Shown here: positions 8,187-17,514 of the stretch, piece by piece
Layout: each line of letters starts with the position of its first letter
How positions within the stretch are numbered: position 1 is the stretch's first letter
Source of the DNA: Myxococcales bacterium
Lineage (GTDB): Bacteria > Myxococcota_A > Polyangia > Polyangiales > Polyangiaceae
Assembly: GCA_016706225.1 (NCBI GenBank)
Contig: JADJKB010000024.1
Location: forward strand, 1 to 64,000
Direction of reading: 5' to 3'
Length of the DNA: 64,000 bases
Translations under genes and position numbers: made by a program
The notes under the pieces: generated by a model
The model's database searches: none
What the model was told of the DNA's origin: nothing
What the model saw: only the letters and a program-made list of their open reading frames with translations

Positions 8187-9302
8187 ATGGCTCTCAGCAC
8201 CGAAAATAAACTGATGATCGCGGTAGGTGTGCTCGCCGTGCTCGGCGGCGCCGTCTACATGCAGAACAAGAAGCAGAAGGAAGAGGCGGCCACCTACACC
8301 GCCGAGAAACAGAGCGCGGATCTGCCGAAGCTGGAGATCAGCGAAGAGCAGACGAAGACGATCGACAAGATCGTGCTCTCGAAGGCCCCCGGCGACGCGG
8401 GCAAGGGTGTGGACGTCACCTTGCAGAAGAAGGGCGAGAGCTGGGAGCTGACTGCGCCGAGCACCGCCGCGGCGAACCAGACCAACGTCACCAGCCTGCT
8501 CGGCAACCTGAAGACCCTGAAGCTCACCGAGGTGATCGACCCCTCGACGGCCGCCTACGAGAAGTACGGCGTGGCCGACGGCAAGGGGCTGCACGTCACG
8601 CTGTTCAAGGGCGCGGACAAGATCACCGAGCTGTGGCTGGGTGACAGCGGGTCCCGCGGGCAGATGACACGCATCGCCGGCCGCGACGGGGTCTACTCGA
8701 TCAAGGGCTACTCGAGCTTCCTCTACGACCGCGAGGTCAAAGATTGGCGCGACCGCGCTGTCTTCAAGTTCGAAGAAGAGAAGGTCAAGGCCGTCGACAT
8801 CACGAACGAGAACGGCACCTTTGCCTTCGCCAAGGACAAGGACAAGTGGACCGCGAAGCACAAGGGCCCGAAAGATCCGGGCGCCAAGGCCATCGCTCGC
8901 TTCGATGAAGCCAAGGTGAAGGACGCGATCCGTGCGTACAAGGGTCTGAACGCCGACAACTTCGCTGATGGCAAGTCGGACGAAGACACGGGTCTCGACA
9001 AGGCCGCGGCGACCATCACCTTCACGATGGAAGACGGCGCCAAGAAGACGCTGCACATCGGCAAGACGGCCGAGGGTTCGAGCCGCTGGGCCAAGGTCGA
9101 AGGTGGAACCGAGACCATCAGCATGGGCTCGTGGGCCGCGGACTGGGCCCTCGCGAAGGCCGACAAGTTCCAGAAGCCCGAGGGCGACGCGGGTGCCGAG
9201 CCGCCGCCTGGCATGGGCATGCCTCCCGGCATGGGCATGCCTCCCGGCATGGGCATGCCTCCCGGCATGGGCGCGCCTCCCGGCATGGACGACAACCCCT
9301 GA
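8187..9302 (+). CDS. DUF4340 protein with PPGMGM repeat tail
   Basis: A 371-residue protein with an N-terminal membrane anchor (residues 7-25, LMIAVGVLAVLGGAVYMQ), followed by a DUF4340 domain: repeated beta-rich halves with KGESWELTAP and a second KDKDKWTAKHKG-type block. DUF4340 genes commonly close GldG-type ABC operons; their role is not known. The last 45 residues are four to five copies of a Pro-Pro-Gly-Met unit, unrelated to the domain. The start ATG at 8187 has a GGA-containing site (AAAGGACTCGGCC) just upstream. It is the last gene of the operon. Confidence 0.85.
   Translation: MALSTENKLMIAVGVLAVLGGAVYMQNKKQKEEAATYTAEKQSADLPKLEISEEQTKTIDKIVLSKAPGDAGKGVDVTLQKKGESWELTAPSTAAANQTNVTSLLGNLKTLKLTEVIDPSTAAYEKYGVADGKGLHVTLFKGADKITELWLGDSGSRGQMTRIAGRDGVYSIKGYSSFLYDREVKDWRDRAVFKFEEEKVKAVDITNENGTFAFAKDKDKWTAKHKGPKDPGAKAIARFDEAKVKDAIRAYKGLNADNFADGKSDEDTGLDKAAATITFTMEDGAKKTLHIGKTAEGSSRWAKVEGGTETISMGSWAADWALAKADKFQKPEGDAGAEPPPGMGMPPGMGMPPGMGMPPGMGAPPGMDDNP
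9210..9281 (+). repeat. Four 18-bp tandem repeats coding for GMGMPP
   Basis: Units GGCATGGGCATGCCTCCC at 9210-9227, 9228-9245 and 9246-9263 are identical; the fourth (9264-9281) has GCGC in place of GCAT. Each contains the palindrome GGCATGCC. They lie inside the DUF4340 gene and encode its Met/Pro/Gly tail. Confidence 0.95.
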
Positions 9303-9315
9303 GCGGGCGCGCGTG

Positions 9316-9335
9316 CGCGACGAGCGCGCGTCGCG
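9316..9335 (+). terminator. GC hairpin after the ABC operon
   Basis: CGCGAC (9316-9321) and GTCGCG (9330-9335) form a 6-bp perfect stem with an 8-base loop, 14 bases after the stop of the operon. No T-run follows. It is a weak terminator candidate, mainly because of its position. Confidence 0.25.
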
Positions 9336-9463
9336 GGCAGAGCGTCAGTCCAGACTGGGTCCCCGGGGCGTCCGGACTCCGCGGGATGTCGGCGTTCCGT
9401 GCGCCGAAAACCTGCGAACCTTTGCAAGGCCCGGGCTGGCGCGTGTCTTGCTGAGGGCAAGCC

Positions 9464-10624
9464 ATGGACGTGTCGAAATGGGTGACTGGCCTCGGGGTCT
9501 CGGGCTTGGCATTCCTGGCGGCCTGCTCCGCGGCGCCTGATCCGAGCGCGGACGACATCGCCGGCGGGCCCGGGGGCGGCGTGAACCTGGGCGGCGGTGG
9601 CAGCGGTGCCGGCGGTGGCACGTCCGGCAGCGGGGGTGGGATTTCCTTCGGGGGCTCCGGCAACGCCGGAGGAGGAGGCGGCGCCGAGGAGTGCGCCGGT
9701 GTCTCCCAGCAAGCTTCGAACGCGGTCCTGCCCATCGACGTGATCTGGGCCATCGACACCTCCGGCAGCATGACCGCCGAGACCGCGGCCGTGCGGCAGA
9801 ACATGAACGCGTTCTCGCAGCAGATCACCGCGGCCGGTGTCGATGTGCGCGTCATCTTGATTGCCCAGCAATACGAGCCGCCGCCAGTCCCCGGCTTCCC
9901 GGACAAGGGCATCTGCATCGACGCGCCGCTCGGCTCGGGCAAATGCCCGGACGATAACCTTGGTCCCAACTTCCTCCACGTGTTCCAGAAGGTCGCGAGC
10001 ACCAATGCGCTGCAGCTGATCTTGCAGACGTATCCGAGCTACAAGAACGCGCTCCGGCCGGACTCGCTCAAGATCCTCACCGTGGTGACGGACGACAACT
10101 CGTCACTCCCGGCGGCTTCGTTCACCCAGCAGTTCGACGCGCTCGATCCGGGGACGATCTCGCCGGGGCTGTGGAAGATGTACGGCATCTACTGCTTCTC
10201 GAAGTGCCCGAGCGCCGCGAAACAGGGCTCGGTGTACCAGCAGCTGGTGCAGCAGACGACGGGTGTGGCGGGCGATCTGTGCACGCAGAATTTCAAGCCC
10301 GTGTTCGATCAGCTCGCGGCAGGCGTCGTCGCGTCGAGCAAGCTCTCTTGCGGCTGGAAGATTCCGGCTGCGCCACCGGGGGAGAACTTCGACAAACAGA
10401 AGGTCAACGTGATGTTCACGGCCGGCGGCGGTCAGCAGACGACCTTCGGCAAGGTCGCGAGCGCCGCGGACTGCGGTCCGAATGGCGGCTGGCACTACGA
10501 CAACGAGCAGAATCCGAACATGGTGCTGGTGTGCCCGGACACCTGCAACGCGATCCAGAGCGACTCGGCGGGCAAGATCGACGTCCAGTTCGGTTGCGCG
10601 ACGCAGCTGGCTCCGCCGAAGTAA
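9464..10624 (+). CDS. Lipoprotein with von Willebrand factor A-like domain
   Basis: A 386-residue predicted outer-surface lipoprotein. The signal peptide ends in LAAC (lipobox Cys21). Residues 33-75 form a Gly/Ser-rich linker of the kind seen on many lipoproteins in this window. The following domain has a MIDAS-type metal site, D98-T-S-G-S, preceded by the hydrophobic strand LPIDVIWAI, and a later VVTDDNS that may supply another ligand. Many cysteines in the second half suggest disulfides. VWA domains bind proteins through a divalent metal; the ligand here is unknown. The gene stands alone, 161 bases after the ABC operon. Confidence 0.85.
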   Translation: MDVSKWVTGLGVSGLAFLAACSAAPDPSADDIAGGPGGGVNLGGGGSGAGGGTSGSGGGISFGGSGNAGGGGGAEECAGVSQQASNAVLPIDVIWAIDTSGSMTAETAAVRQNMNAFSQQITAAGVDVRVILIAQQYEPPPVPGFPDKGICIDAPLGSGKCPDDNLGPNFLHVFQKVASTNALQLILQTYPSYKNALRPDSLKILTVVTDDNSSLPAASFTQQFDALDPGTISPGLWKMYGIYCFSKCPSAAKQGSVYQQLVQQTTGVAGDLCTQNFKPVFDQLAAGVVASSKLSCGWKIPAAPPGENFDKQKVNVMFTAGGGQQTTFGKVASAADCGPNGGWHYDNEQNPNMVLVCPDTCNAIQSDSAGKIDVQFGCATQLAPPK

Positions 10625-10671
10625 TGCTGGCGGCGGTGGCGCGGCGGTGAGCCATCTGCAAACATCGGCGC

Positions 10672-11919
10672 ATGCGCTGGTTGATGCGGGTGAGCTGTTG
10701 GGCATTGTTGTTCGGGGCGGTCGCCTGTGGCTCGTCGGACGACAGCCGGGGAACGGGCGGTGGCGCCGGGCTTGGCGGCTCGGGCAACGGTGGCTCGAGC
10801 GGCTCGGGTGGCTCGGGTGCGGGCGGCTCGGGTGCAGCGTCCGGTGGTGGTGTCGGCGCGGCAGGTGGGGTGTCCGGAAGCGGGGGAGCGGCGGGCGGCG
10901 GTGGCGGCCTAGGCGGCGGCGCGGGCGTGGGCGGCACGACGGGTACTCCCGCGGTGCGCTTCATCGGGCGCACGGATACGAGTCAGGCCGGGGTCACGCG
11001 GTTTGCCTGGTCCGGCAGCGGGATCGCGTTTCGCTTTTCGGGCACCGACGCCTCGGTGGAGCTGGACGACCCGGCGCACTTCTTCACGCTGCTCGTCGAC
11101 GGCAAGGAGCAACCGCGGCTCGCGACCACGGCCGGACAAAAGAAGTACGTGGTTGCACAGGGACTCGCTCAGGCCGAGCACGAGGTCTGGCTCTTCCGGC
11201 GCACCGAGGCCTCGTACGGAGCGACGAAGTTCTACGGAGTCGATCTCGGGGCGGGCACGCTGCTCCCGCCGCCGCCCGAGGCCACGAAGAAGATCGAGGT
11301 GATCGGTGACTCGATCAGCTGTGGTTACGGAAATGAAGGTGCGGATCAGTACTGTAACTTCAGCGCGGACACCGAGAACCACTACCTGACCTACGGGGCG
11401 GTCGCGGCGCGGTCGTTTGGGGCTGATCTGGTGACGGTTGCGTGGTCAGGGAAGGGTGTGATCTTCAACTACGGCACGAACAAGACCGACCCACTCCCGG
11501 CGCTCTACGATCGCGCGATCCCAACCAGCGCCACGAGCGTCTGGGATTTCTCCTGGCAGCCGGACGCGGTCGTCGTGAACCTCGGCACGAACGACTTCTC
11601 CACCGGCGGCGATCCAACGGACGCCGAGTTCACGGGGGCGTATCAGGATTTCCTGAAACACCTGCGCGACAAGTACCCGAACGCCGAGCTCGTCGCGCTC
11701 GTGCCGACGCTGCTCTCAGGCACTGACTTGTCGACGGCCAAGGCTTACATCGAGAAGGCCGTCGGCCAGCGCAAGAGCGCGGGTGATACGAAGGTCGTCG
11801 CCGTGACCCTCTCGTTCACCCAGGACGGCTGGGGCTGCGACTGGCATCCGAGCGCCAAGACCCACGCCTCGATGGGGGCTGCGCTGACAGCGGAGCTGAA
11901 GAAGCTCATGGGGTGGTGA
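10672..11919 (+). CDS. SGNH-hydrolase lipoprotein, CE2-type carbohydrate esterase
   Basis: A 415-residue lipoprotein: signal peptide ending AVAC (Cys19), a Gly/Ser linker (residues 25-90), a beta-sandwich domain (about 94-200) and an SGNH esterase domain. Catalytic elements seen are GDSISCGYG (Ser214), NLGTNDF (block III) and the late DWH pair (Asp390, His392). The arrangement of an N-terminal jelly-roll followed by SGNH is that of carbohydrate esterase family 2, which removes acetyl groups from plant polysaccharides such as xylan. The probable role is cell-surface deacetylation of sugars, inferred from the family. A second in-frame ATG at 10684 would also leave a usable signal peptide. Confidence 0.85.
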   Translation: MRWLMRVSCWALLFGAVACGSSDDSRGTGGGAGLGGSGNGGSSGSGGSGAGGSGAASGGGVGAAGGVSGSGGAAGGGGGLGGGAGVGGTTGTPAVRFIGRTDTSQAGVTRFAWSGSGIAFRFSGTDASVELDDPAHFFTLLVDGKEQPRLATTAGQKKYVVAQGLAQAEHEVWLFRRTEASYGATKFYGVDLGAGTLLPPPPEATKKIEVIGDSISCGYGNEGADQYCNFSADTENHYLTYGAVAARSFGADLVTVAWSGKGVIFNYGTNKTDPLPALYDRAIPTSATSVWDFSWQPDAVVVNLGTNDFSTGGDPTDAEFTGAYQDFLKHLRDKYPNAELVALVPTLLSGTDLSTAKAYIEKAVGQRKSAGDTKVVAVTLSFTQDGWGCDWHPSAKTHASMGAALTAELKKLMGW

Positions 11920-11946
11920 GCGGGTGATGCGCGGCCGGCTCACTCT

Positions 11947-12060
11947 TCAGCGGATGGCCGGGGCCACCACGATCTCGCCGTCCAAGATCTCCGCGCGGAC
12001 ATCCGACGGCAACTCCAGAAGCTCTGCGTAGGTGGGCAGCGGACGAATGGGGTTTGCCAT
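11947..12060 (-). pseudogene. N-terminal fragment of a Uma2-family endonuclease
   Basis: A minus-strand reading frame of 37 codons, starting ATG at 12060 and stopping TGA at 11947. It encodes MANPIRPLPTYAELLELPS followed by DVRAEILDGEIVVAPAIR. This is the standard opening of Uma2 (DUF820) restriction-endonuclease-fold proteins, which are normally about 180-200 residues, with the family-typical TYAELLELP and AEILDGEIV. The catalytic Asp and Glu-x-Lys lie further on and are missing. Uma2 genes are multicopy in many Polyangia genomes. This is most likely a truncated leftover rather than an active small gene. Confidence 0.65.
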
Positions 12061-12190
12061 TGGGTTGGCCCGATGATCGTAGCATCATGGCTAGAGGTCT
12101 CGCATGGGTCGGCTTCTCGCCTGGGTCACCGCCACCAGCCACTGCCGCGGAACCCACGCAGTCAGCCGATTTCGATCTACCGTCCCCAAC

Positions 12191-13564
12191 ATGCTGCGCG
12201 CCGCCCCGTGGGGACTCCTCGTCGGTCTGTTGCTCTCTGCTTGTGCGGTCCCTCCTGCTCAATGCCCGCCGGTCCCCGCCTGCAGCTCTGCGAGCGCGGC
12301 GGTGCAGCCGAGCGCCGTCGCGCCGGCCGTTGCATCGGTGCCGGCTGCCTCCGCGACGCCGCCGGCTCCCGCCCCGCCCCCGCGCGCCAAGCCGACTGCA
12401 AAGCTCTTCGACGACGGACTCGCTGAAGCTGGGTTTCTCCCGCGCGGCGACGCCTTTGCCCTCGGGGTCGACGGCGCGTCACTCGACGTACTGATTGGCG
12501 AGGCGGAGCGCACCAAGAGTGATTCGTTGCTGGTGCTCGTGGACGGGCAGGTCGTCGCCGAGCGCTACTTCGGCGCTCGTCGCGGCCCGATCGAGACCAT
12601 GAGCGTCACGAAGAGCATGACGGCTCTCGCCATCTTGCTGCTGCTGGAGAGCAAGAAGATCGGCTCGCTCGACGCCCCGCTCTCGACCTGGTTGCCGGAG
12701 TTCAAGAGCGGGAAGAAGGCGGCGGTCACGCTCCGTCACGTGCTCACGCAATCGTCGGGCCTCGCCCACGGCAAGGACGCTCGTGCTTTCAACGGACAGA
12801 AAGATCGCACGGCGTACGCGCGCCGTGCGGCGGTGGTCGACGAGCCCGGTTCGCTATTTTCTTACAACAACGAGGCGACCCAGCTGCTCTCCGTCGTGGT
12901 CGAGCAAGCAGCGGGCAAACCCGTCGACGCGTTCCTGGACGAGAGACTCTTCCGCCCGCTCGGCATTCGCGGCTGGCAGTGGGATCGCGACGCTGGACAG
13001 AACGTCCAGACCTATTACGGCCTGGCGCTCCAGGCTCGGGATCTGGCGCGCATCGGCCAGCTGCTCCTCGACGAAGGACGCTTCCAAGGCAAGCAATTGC
13101 TCGCGCCCGAGAGCGTGCGTGCGCTGCACACTCCGAGTGACAAGAGTCCGTTTTACGGGCTGCTCTGGTGGCTTCGCTACGAACGCACGGTTCATGAAAT
13201 CGATCTCGGTAAAGCCGGCGCCGACTTCGTGCTGCCAAAGGACCTGGTGACTCCGCTCGTGGGGCGCAAGTTCAGCTCGAGCGAAGCGCTCTGGCTCGAG
13301 CTCGGTTCTCGGCTCTCAGAGCCCCAGCGCGAGCACCTGAGCGCCTGGGTTGCCAGCGGCGGCAAACTCTCGAGCGAACGCCCGGATCACGCCATCGGTT
13401 TTTACGCGGACGGTTCCCTGGGGCAGCGGCTCGCCGTCTTCCCGGAGTCGAAGCTGGTCGTGGTCCGGCAGCGACGCCGGCGGCCTCGGGCCGAGGAGTC
13501 CGAGGCCCTCTCGTTTCCGAGCATGCTGAAGCTCGCGAGCGCGCTCGTACGTGCGCCGCGCTGA
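12191..13564 (+). CDS. Lipoprotein serine hydrolase, class C beta-lactamase/esterase fold
   Basis: A 457-residue protein. The start at 12191 is chosen because it gives a good lipoprotein signal (LLSAC, Cys18); earlier in-frame codons give none. A Pro/Ala linker (residues 25-70) leads into a penicillin-binding-like fold. Seen: S138-V-T-K141 (SxxK nucleophile motif), Y225-N-N (YxN motif), and the family pattern PLSTWLPEFKS with LRHVLTQSSGL. The third KTG-like motif is not clear; HAIGFYADGSLGQ may replace it. The family includes esterases and D-aminopeptidases as well as beta-lactamases, so the substrate cannot be named. It probably acts at the cell surface. Confidence 0.82.
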   Translation: MLRAAPWGLLVGLLLSACAVPPAQCPPVPACSSASAAVQPSAVAPAVASVPAASATPPAPAPPPRAKPTAKLFDDGLAEAGFLPRGDAFALGVDGASLDVLIGEAERTKSDSLLVLVDGQVVAERYFGARRGPIETMSVTKSMTALAILLLLESKKIGSLDAPLSTWLPEFKSGKKAAVTLRHVLTQSSGLAHGKDARAFNGQKDRTAYARRAAVVDEPGSLFSYNNEATQLLSVVVEQAAGKPVDAFLDERLFRPLGIRGWQWDRDAGQNVQTYYGLALQARDLARIGQLLLDEGRFQGKQLLAPESVRALHTPSDKSPFYGLLWWLRYERTVHEIDLGKAGADFVLPKDLVTPLVGRKFSSSEALWLELGSRLSEPQREHLSAWVASGGKLSSERPDHAIGFYADGSLGQRLAVFPESKLVVVRQRRRRPRAEESEALSFPSMLKLASALVRAPR

Positions 13565-13650
13565 GCTCGCCGCTCGCGACGCCGGACCGGAAATTCGCCA
13601 CCCCTCACGTCTCGCTGGCGCCGCCCACGCGTGCTAGATCCTCGCCCCCC

Positions 13651-16125
13651 ATGCTGGTCTCGTATCGCTGGCTCTGTGAGCTCGTTCCCACTCTGGCTGC
13701 CCCCGCTTCGGAGGTCGCCAAACGCCTGACCCATGCCGGACTCGAGGTCGAGGCAGTGCAAGAGTTTGGCCTCGGCCTGGACCCGATCGTCGTCGCCGAG
13801 GTTCGCACGATCGAACCGCACCCGACCAAGAGCGGTCTCCGGCTGGTCACGGTCGATCGCGGTGGGCAAGAGCAGCGAGTGGTGTGTGGCGCAGCCAACG
13901 TGCCCGAACCGGGCGGACGTGTGCTGCTGGCTCCCCTCGGCACGGTGATCCCCGGGCTCGGCCCGCTCAGCCCGCGAGAGATTGCGGGGGTGAAGAGTGA
14001 GGGCATGCTCGTCAGTGAAGAGGAGCTGGGGCTCTCGGAGTCGAGCGAAGGCATCTTGGTGCTCGACCCCACGCTCGGCGCCCCAGGCGCCAAGCTGTTC
14101 GACGTGCTGCCCGAGGCCCGTGACACGATCTTTCACGTTGGCGTCACTCCGAATCGCCCCGACGCTCTCGGACACGTCGGCGTAGCGCGCGACGTGGCAG
14201 CGCTGTTCGGCCTCGACTTCCGGCTCCCAGAGCAGGGGACGCCGCGGCGTATCGCCAGCGACGCCCTCGACAGCCTGATCACGATCGAAAATCTGGATCT
14301 CGAACGCTGTCCGCACTATGGCGCCGCGGCGGTGCTCGACGTGAGCATTGCCCCCTCGCCGGAGTGGCTGCGCTGGCGGTTGTTCAAGCTCGGTGTGCGC
14401 CCCATCAACAACGTCGTCGACATCACGAACTTGATCCTGCTGGGCTGGGGTCAGCCGATGCACGCATTCGATCTCGACCGCGTGCGAGGTGCTCGCGTCG
14501 TCGTGCGGCGCGCGCGACACGAAGAGCCCTTCACGACGCTCGATGGAACGGCACGCAGCCTGGACGTGGACGATCTGGTCATCTGCGACGGCGAAGGGCC
14601 GAGCGCCCTGGCCGGAGTGATGGGCGGGCAGGACAGCGAAATTCGCGACACCACCCGGCGTGTGCTGCTCGAGTGTGCCTACTTCACCCCGCGAGGGGTT
14701 CGGCGAACGTCACGACGTCACGCTCTCCACACCGAGTCGAGCTTTCGCTTCGAGCGCGGGGTCGACTTCGGTGCCGTGCCGCGCGTGCTCGAGAGCGCCA
14801 AGGTTCTCTTGACGGAGCTGGCCGGCGGAGCGGCGGTGTCCGGTGCCATTCACGCGAAGTCCGCCGACGCGCCGCTGCCCGAGGTGCGCTTGCGCAAGGC
14901 CAAGCTCGACGCGCTGCTCGGCCTCGACGTGCCCTTCAAAGAGGCCACGTCCATCCTGCGCCGGCTGGGTCTGGACGTCTTCGAAGAGTCGGAGACCGAG
15001 GCTCGAGTGCGCGGGGCCTCGTGGCGCCCGGACATCTCCCGCGAGGCCGACCTGATCGAAGAGGTCGCGCGAGTGCGGGGGCTCGACGAGATCCCGACTC
15101 GACTGCCTGCGATCGCCCCACAAACTCCCCGGACCAGCGGCAACCTGGAGCGCAGAGTCGCCGCCGAAGCGACGGCGCTGGGGCTGTCGGAGGCACTCAC
15201 CTACGCCTTCGTATCACCGCGCGATCTGCAGGCGCTCGGCGCGCCGCCGCCGGTCGTGCAGATCAAGAACCCACTCAGCGAGGGGCGCACCGTGATGCGG
15301 ACCAGCTTGCTTCCGGGATTGCTCGACTCACTCGCGCGCGCTCGGCGCCACGGTGAAGAGTCCGTGCGACTGTTCGCCGTCGGCGCTCGGTTTCTGCCCG
15401 CGGCGCAAGAGACGACGAGCATTGCGCGCCCGCGCGACGCGGACGAGGCGCAAGACCTGCCCGCCGAACGACCGACCTTCGCTGCAATCGTCGCTGGGCC
15501 CAGGCCAACCTACCTGGCGGTGCCGGCCAAGGTGGATGTGTTCGACGCGAAGGGGCTGGCCGTCGAGCTCACCGAGCGTCTGACCGGGCGGTCGGCGCGG
15601 GGTCGGCTCGCAGCGGGCACACCTGGCACCGCTCACCTGCACCCGCGCGGGGCCGGCGAGGTGCTGGTGGACGAAGTGCGGGTCGGTGTGTTCGGTCCGC
15701 TGCACCCGGACGTGACGGACGCGTTCGATCTCGGGGGCGAGGCGTTCGTCGTAGAGCTCGATCTCGCGGCCATCGAGGCTCTCGGCGAGAAGACTCCGCG
15801 TTATCGTCCGATCCCGCGGCTGCCCCCGGTCACGCGTGACGTTGCGCTGATCGTCGACGACGGAGTGAGCGCCGAGCAGGTCGAAGCCGTGATCCGCGGC
15901 GCAGCTGGGGAGCTATGTGAGTCGGTCGAGCTCTTCGACATGTTCCGCGGTGCTTCGGTCCCGGACGGACAGCGTTCGCTCGCGTTCCACCTCGTCTATC
16001 GAGATCCAAAGGCCGCAACGGAGCCCGACAAGGCGCGCACGCTGACCGACCGCGAGGTCGACCAGCGCCATGCCGAAGTGGTCAAGGCAGCAACCGAGCG
16101 CCTCGGTGGACAGCTGCGTGCGTAG
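13651..16125 (+). CDS. pheT: Phenylalanine-tRNA ligase beta subunit
   Basis: An 824-residue cytoplasmic subunit of the alpha2-beta2 enzyme that charges tRNA-Phe. Domains in order: N-terminal B1 with the tRNA-binding OB fold (about 40-150, containing VCGAANVPEPGGRVLLAPLG), B3/B4 (about 210-400, with RPINNVVDITN and GQPMHAFD), B5 (about 405-480), the catalytic-like core (about 495-690) and the C-terminal FDX-ACB anticodon-binding domain (about 730-824, with RLPPVTRDVALIVDD). Length is normal. The alpha subunit gene pheS, which usually lies directly upstream, is absent here; the upstream neighbour is a serine hydrolase. The start follows a short untranslated stretch with no clear Shine-Dalgarno site. 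Confidence 0.97.
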   Translation: MLVSYRWLCELVPTLAAPASEVAKRLTHAGLEVEAVQEFGLGLDPIVVAEVRTIEPHPTKSGLRLVTVDRGGQEQRVVCGAANVPEPGGRVLLAPLGTVIPGLGPLSPREIAGVKSEGMLVSEEELGLSESSEGILVLDPTLGAPGAKLFDVLPEARDTIFHVGVTPNRPDALGHVGVARDVAALFGLDFRLPEQGTPRRIASDALDSLITIENLDLERCPHYGAAAVLDVSIAPSPEWLRWRLFKLGVRPINNVVDITNLILLGWGQPMHAFDLDRVRGARVVVRRARHEEPFTTLDGTARSLDVDDLVICDGEGPSALAGVMGGQDSEIRDTTRRVLLECAYFTPRGVRRTSRRHALHTESSFRFERGVDFGAVPRVLESAKVLLTELAGGAAVSGAIHAKSADAPLPEVRLRKAKLDALLGLDVPFKEATSILRRLGLDVFEESETEARVRGASWRPDISREADLIEEVARVRGLDEIPTRLPAIAPQTPRTSGNLERRVAAEATALGLSEALTYAFVSPRDLQALGAPPPVVQIKNPLSEGRTVMRTSLLPGLLDSLARARRHGEESVRLFAVGARFLPAAQETTSIARPRDADEAQDLPAERPTFAAIVAGPRPTYLAVPAKVDVFDAKGLAVELTERLTGRSARGRLAAGTPGTAHLHPRGAGEVLVDEVRVGVFGPLHPDVTDAFDLGGEAFVVELDLAAIEALGEKTPRYRPIPRLPPVTRDVALIVDDGVSAEQVEAVIRGAAGELCESVELFDMFRGASVPDGQRSLAFHLVYRDPKAATEPDKARTLTDREVDQRHAEVVKAATERLGGQLRA

Positions 16126-16162
16126 CGTGCGCGGCGCCGAGACTTCGGGTAGCGTGACAGCC

Positions 16163-17071
16163 ATGCGGCCCCTGGCGCTCTGCTTGCTGCTGGCCTTCTC
16201 GGCCCCAAGCGCCTTTGCGCAGGGTGCGCCGCCCAAGGGGCCGACCAAGCCCGGTGAGCCCGCCAAGATCCCGGTTGATTCGGCGACGCCCTCGGCCGAC
16301 TCCGACTCTCTCGACGACGAGGACGACAAGGCGAAGCCGCGCGAGAAGGTCGAGCTGACTCCGGAGCCACCGAAGGTAGTCCACAAAACGCTGCCGCCGC
16401 CCGGCGATGCGCGGGCGGACGAACAGGAACCGCGTCCGGTGTTCGGCGAGCCCATGGAGCGCGATCCCGACCGCCATCTCGAGCTCGGCCCCGACGTCGG
16501 CCTCTGGGCGCGCACCGCCAAAGGCGATGACGTCAGCTACGCACCCGGTCTCGGGTACGGTGTTCACGCTCGGGCGGAGCTCTGGCGCTTTCTCGGGCTG
16601 CGGATCTACTTCAACAACGCGACGCATGCCGTCGATGTTCCTCGGGGCTCCCTCGGGCTCCCGGACACACAGCTCGACCAACCTGATCTGAGAGTGTTTC
16701 AGCTGGGCGCGCGCGCCGAGCCGACCTTCATGCCCCTGCCAACGCTGCGGGTCTGGTGCGGCGTTGGTATCGCGTGGGCGAGGGCGACAGCTCCGGAGCC
16801 GTCGAGCACCGGCGCCAATCAGATCCGCTACGCCGATCGCTCCGGAGTCTTTCTCGAATACAGCGCGGCGCTGGGTGCGACATGGGATTTCATTCCGCAC
16901 TGGCTCGCCGCGACCTTGTCCGTGTCCGGCGGTCTCGTTGGTGAGCAGTCGGGAGATCTGTTTCACGAACAACCCGTCGCTGACGGAGCCGGGGGCACGG
17001 CTCGCATGGCCGGGTTTCCTGAGCTTGCCTCGAGCTTCTCGGCTCAGTTGGGCGTCGGGATGATCCTGTGA
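16163..17071 (+). CDS. Predicted outer-membrane beta-barrel protein
   Basis: A 302-residue exported protein. The start at 16163 gives a clear signal peptide (MRPLALCLLLAFSAPSAFAQ, cleavage after AFA or FAQ). Residues 20-105 are a Pro/Asp/Glu-rich low-complexity region. The rest alternates polar and aromatic residues in strand-length stretches (LELGPDVGLWART, YGVHARAELWRFLGL) and ends in a hydrophobic residue (SAQLGVGMIL), as porin-like barrels do. No family name can be given. The stop overlaps the next gene's GTG start by four bases (GTGA). Confidence 0.7.
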   Translation: MRPLALCLLLAFSAPSAFAQGAPPKGPTKPGEPAKIPVDSATPSADSDSLDDEDDKAKPREKVELTPEPPKVVHKTLPPPGDARADEQEPRPVFGEPMERDPDRHLELGPDVGLWARTAKGDDVSYAPGLGYGVHARAELWRFLGLRIYFNNATHAVDVPRGSLGLPDTQLDQPDLRVFQLGARAEPTFMPLPTLRVWCGVGIAWARATAPEPSSTGANQIRYADRSGVFLEYSAALGATWDFIPHWLAATLSVSGGLVGEQSGDLFHEQPVADGAGGTARMAGFPELASSFSAQLGVGMIL

Positions 17072-17514
17072 GCTGGCGCCGCGCCGGTTGGTCGTTGGGC
17101 CTCCTGGTCGCGACTGCCTGCGGAGCAGCGTCGGGCACGCGCGAGGCCCCAAGTCGGGGGCCGGACGTCCTGATTCCAGATGTGACCCCGGCCCAGGAGA
17201 AGGCGGCCAAAGAGGACGCCGTGCCACCATCGGGCATGCGCCAGACGCCCGTCGTGCCGGAAGAGGCGATGGGTTCGGAGCCAGGCTCTCCCGACGACAT
17301 GTGGGGTTCGTTCGGGGGTCCCGGCCAGACTCGCGGCGGTCCGGACTGCGACCGCGCTGCCGATTGTTGTCTGAAATTCTATCAAAAGAGCGGCGGTGAC
17401 CCCTCGGTGCATCGCATCTGCGGGTCGATGCGCATCGCACCTTCGACGGTGTGCCCCACCTTGCTGGCGAGCTTTCAATCCAGCGCGCCGAGCATTGGCG
17501 TTCAGTGCCCGTGA
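17068..17514 (+). CDS. Small Cys-containing lipoprotein, unknown function
   Basis: A 148-residue protein read from GTG at 17068 and coupled to the barrel gene before it. The signal peptide ends VATAC (Cys18). The mature part has an acidic/proline-rich first half and a C-terminal half with seven cysteines (CDRAADCCLKFYQK, then CGSMR, VCPTLL, QCP), suggesting a disulfide-bonded domain. I do not recognise the family. Coupling with the beta-barrel gene suggests a shared envelope role. Confidence 0.65.
   Translation: MSWRRAGWSLGLLVATACGAASGTREAPSRGPDVLIPDVTPAQEKAAKEDAVPPSGMRQTPVVPEEAMGSEPGSPDDMWGSFGGPGQTRGGPDCDRAADCCLKFYQKSGGDPSVHRICGSMRIAPSTVCPTLLASFQSSAPSIGVQCP

Noticed and set aside
6273..9056. 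A 927-codon open frame on the minus strand across the GldG and DUF4340 genes
   Set aside because: It is the antisense shadow of well-recognised plus-strand genes in GC-rich DNA; its composition (rich in His, Arg, Val) has no domain.
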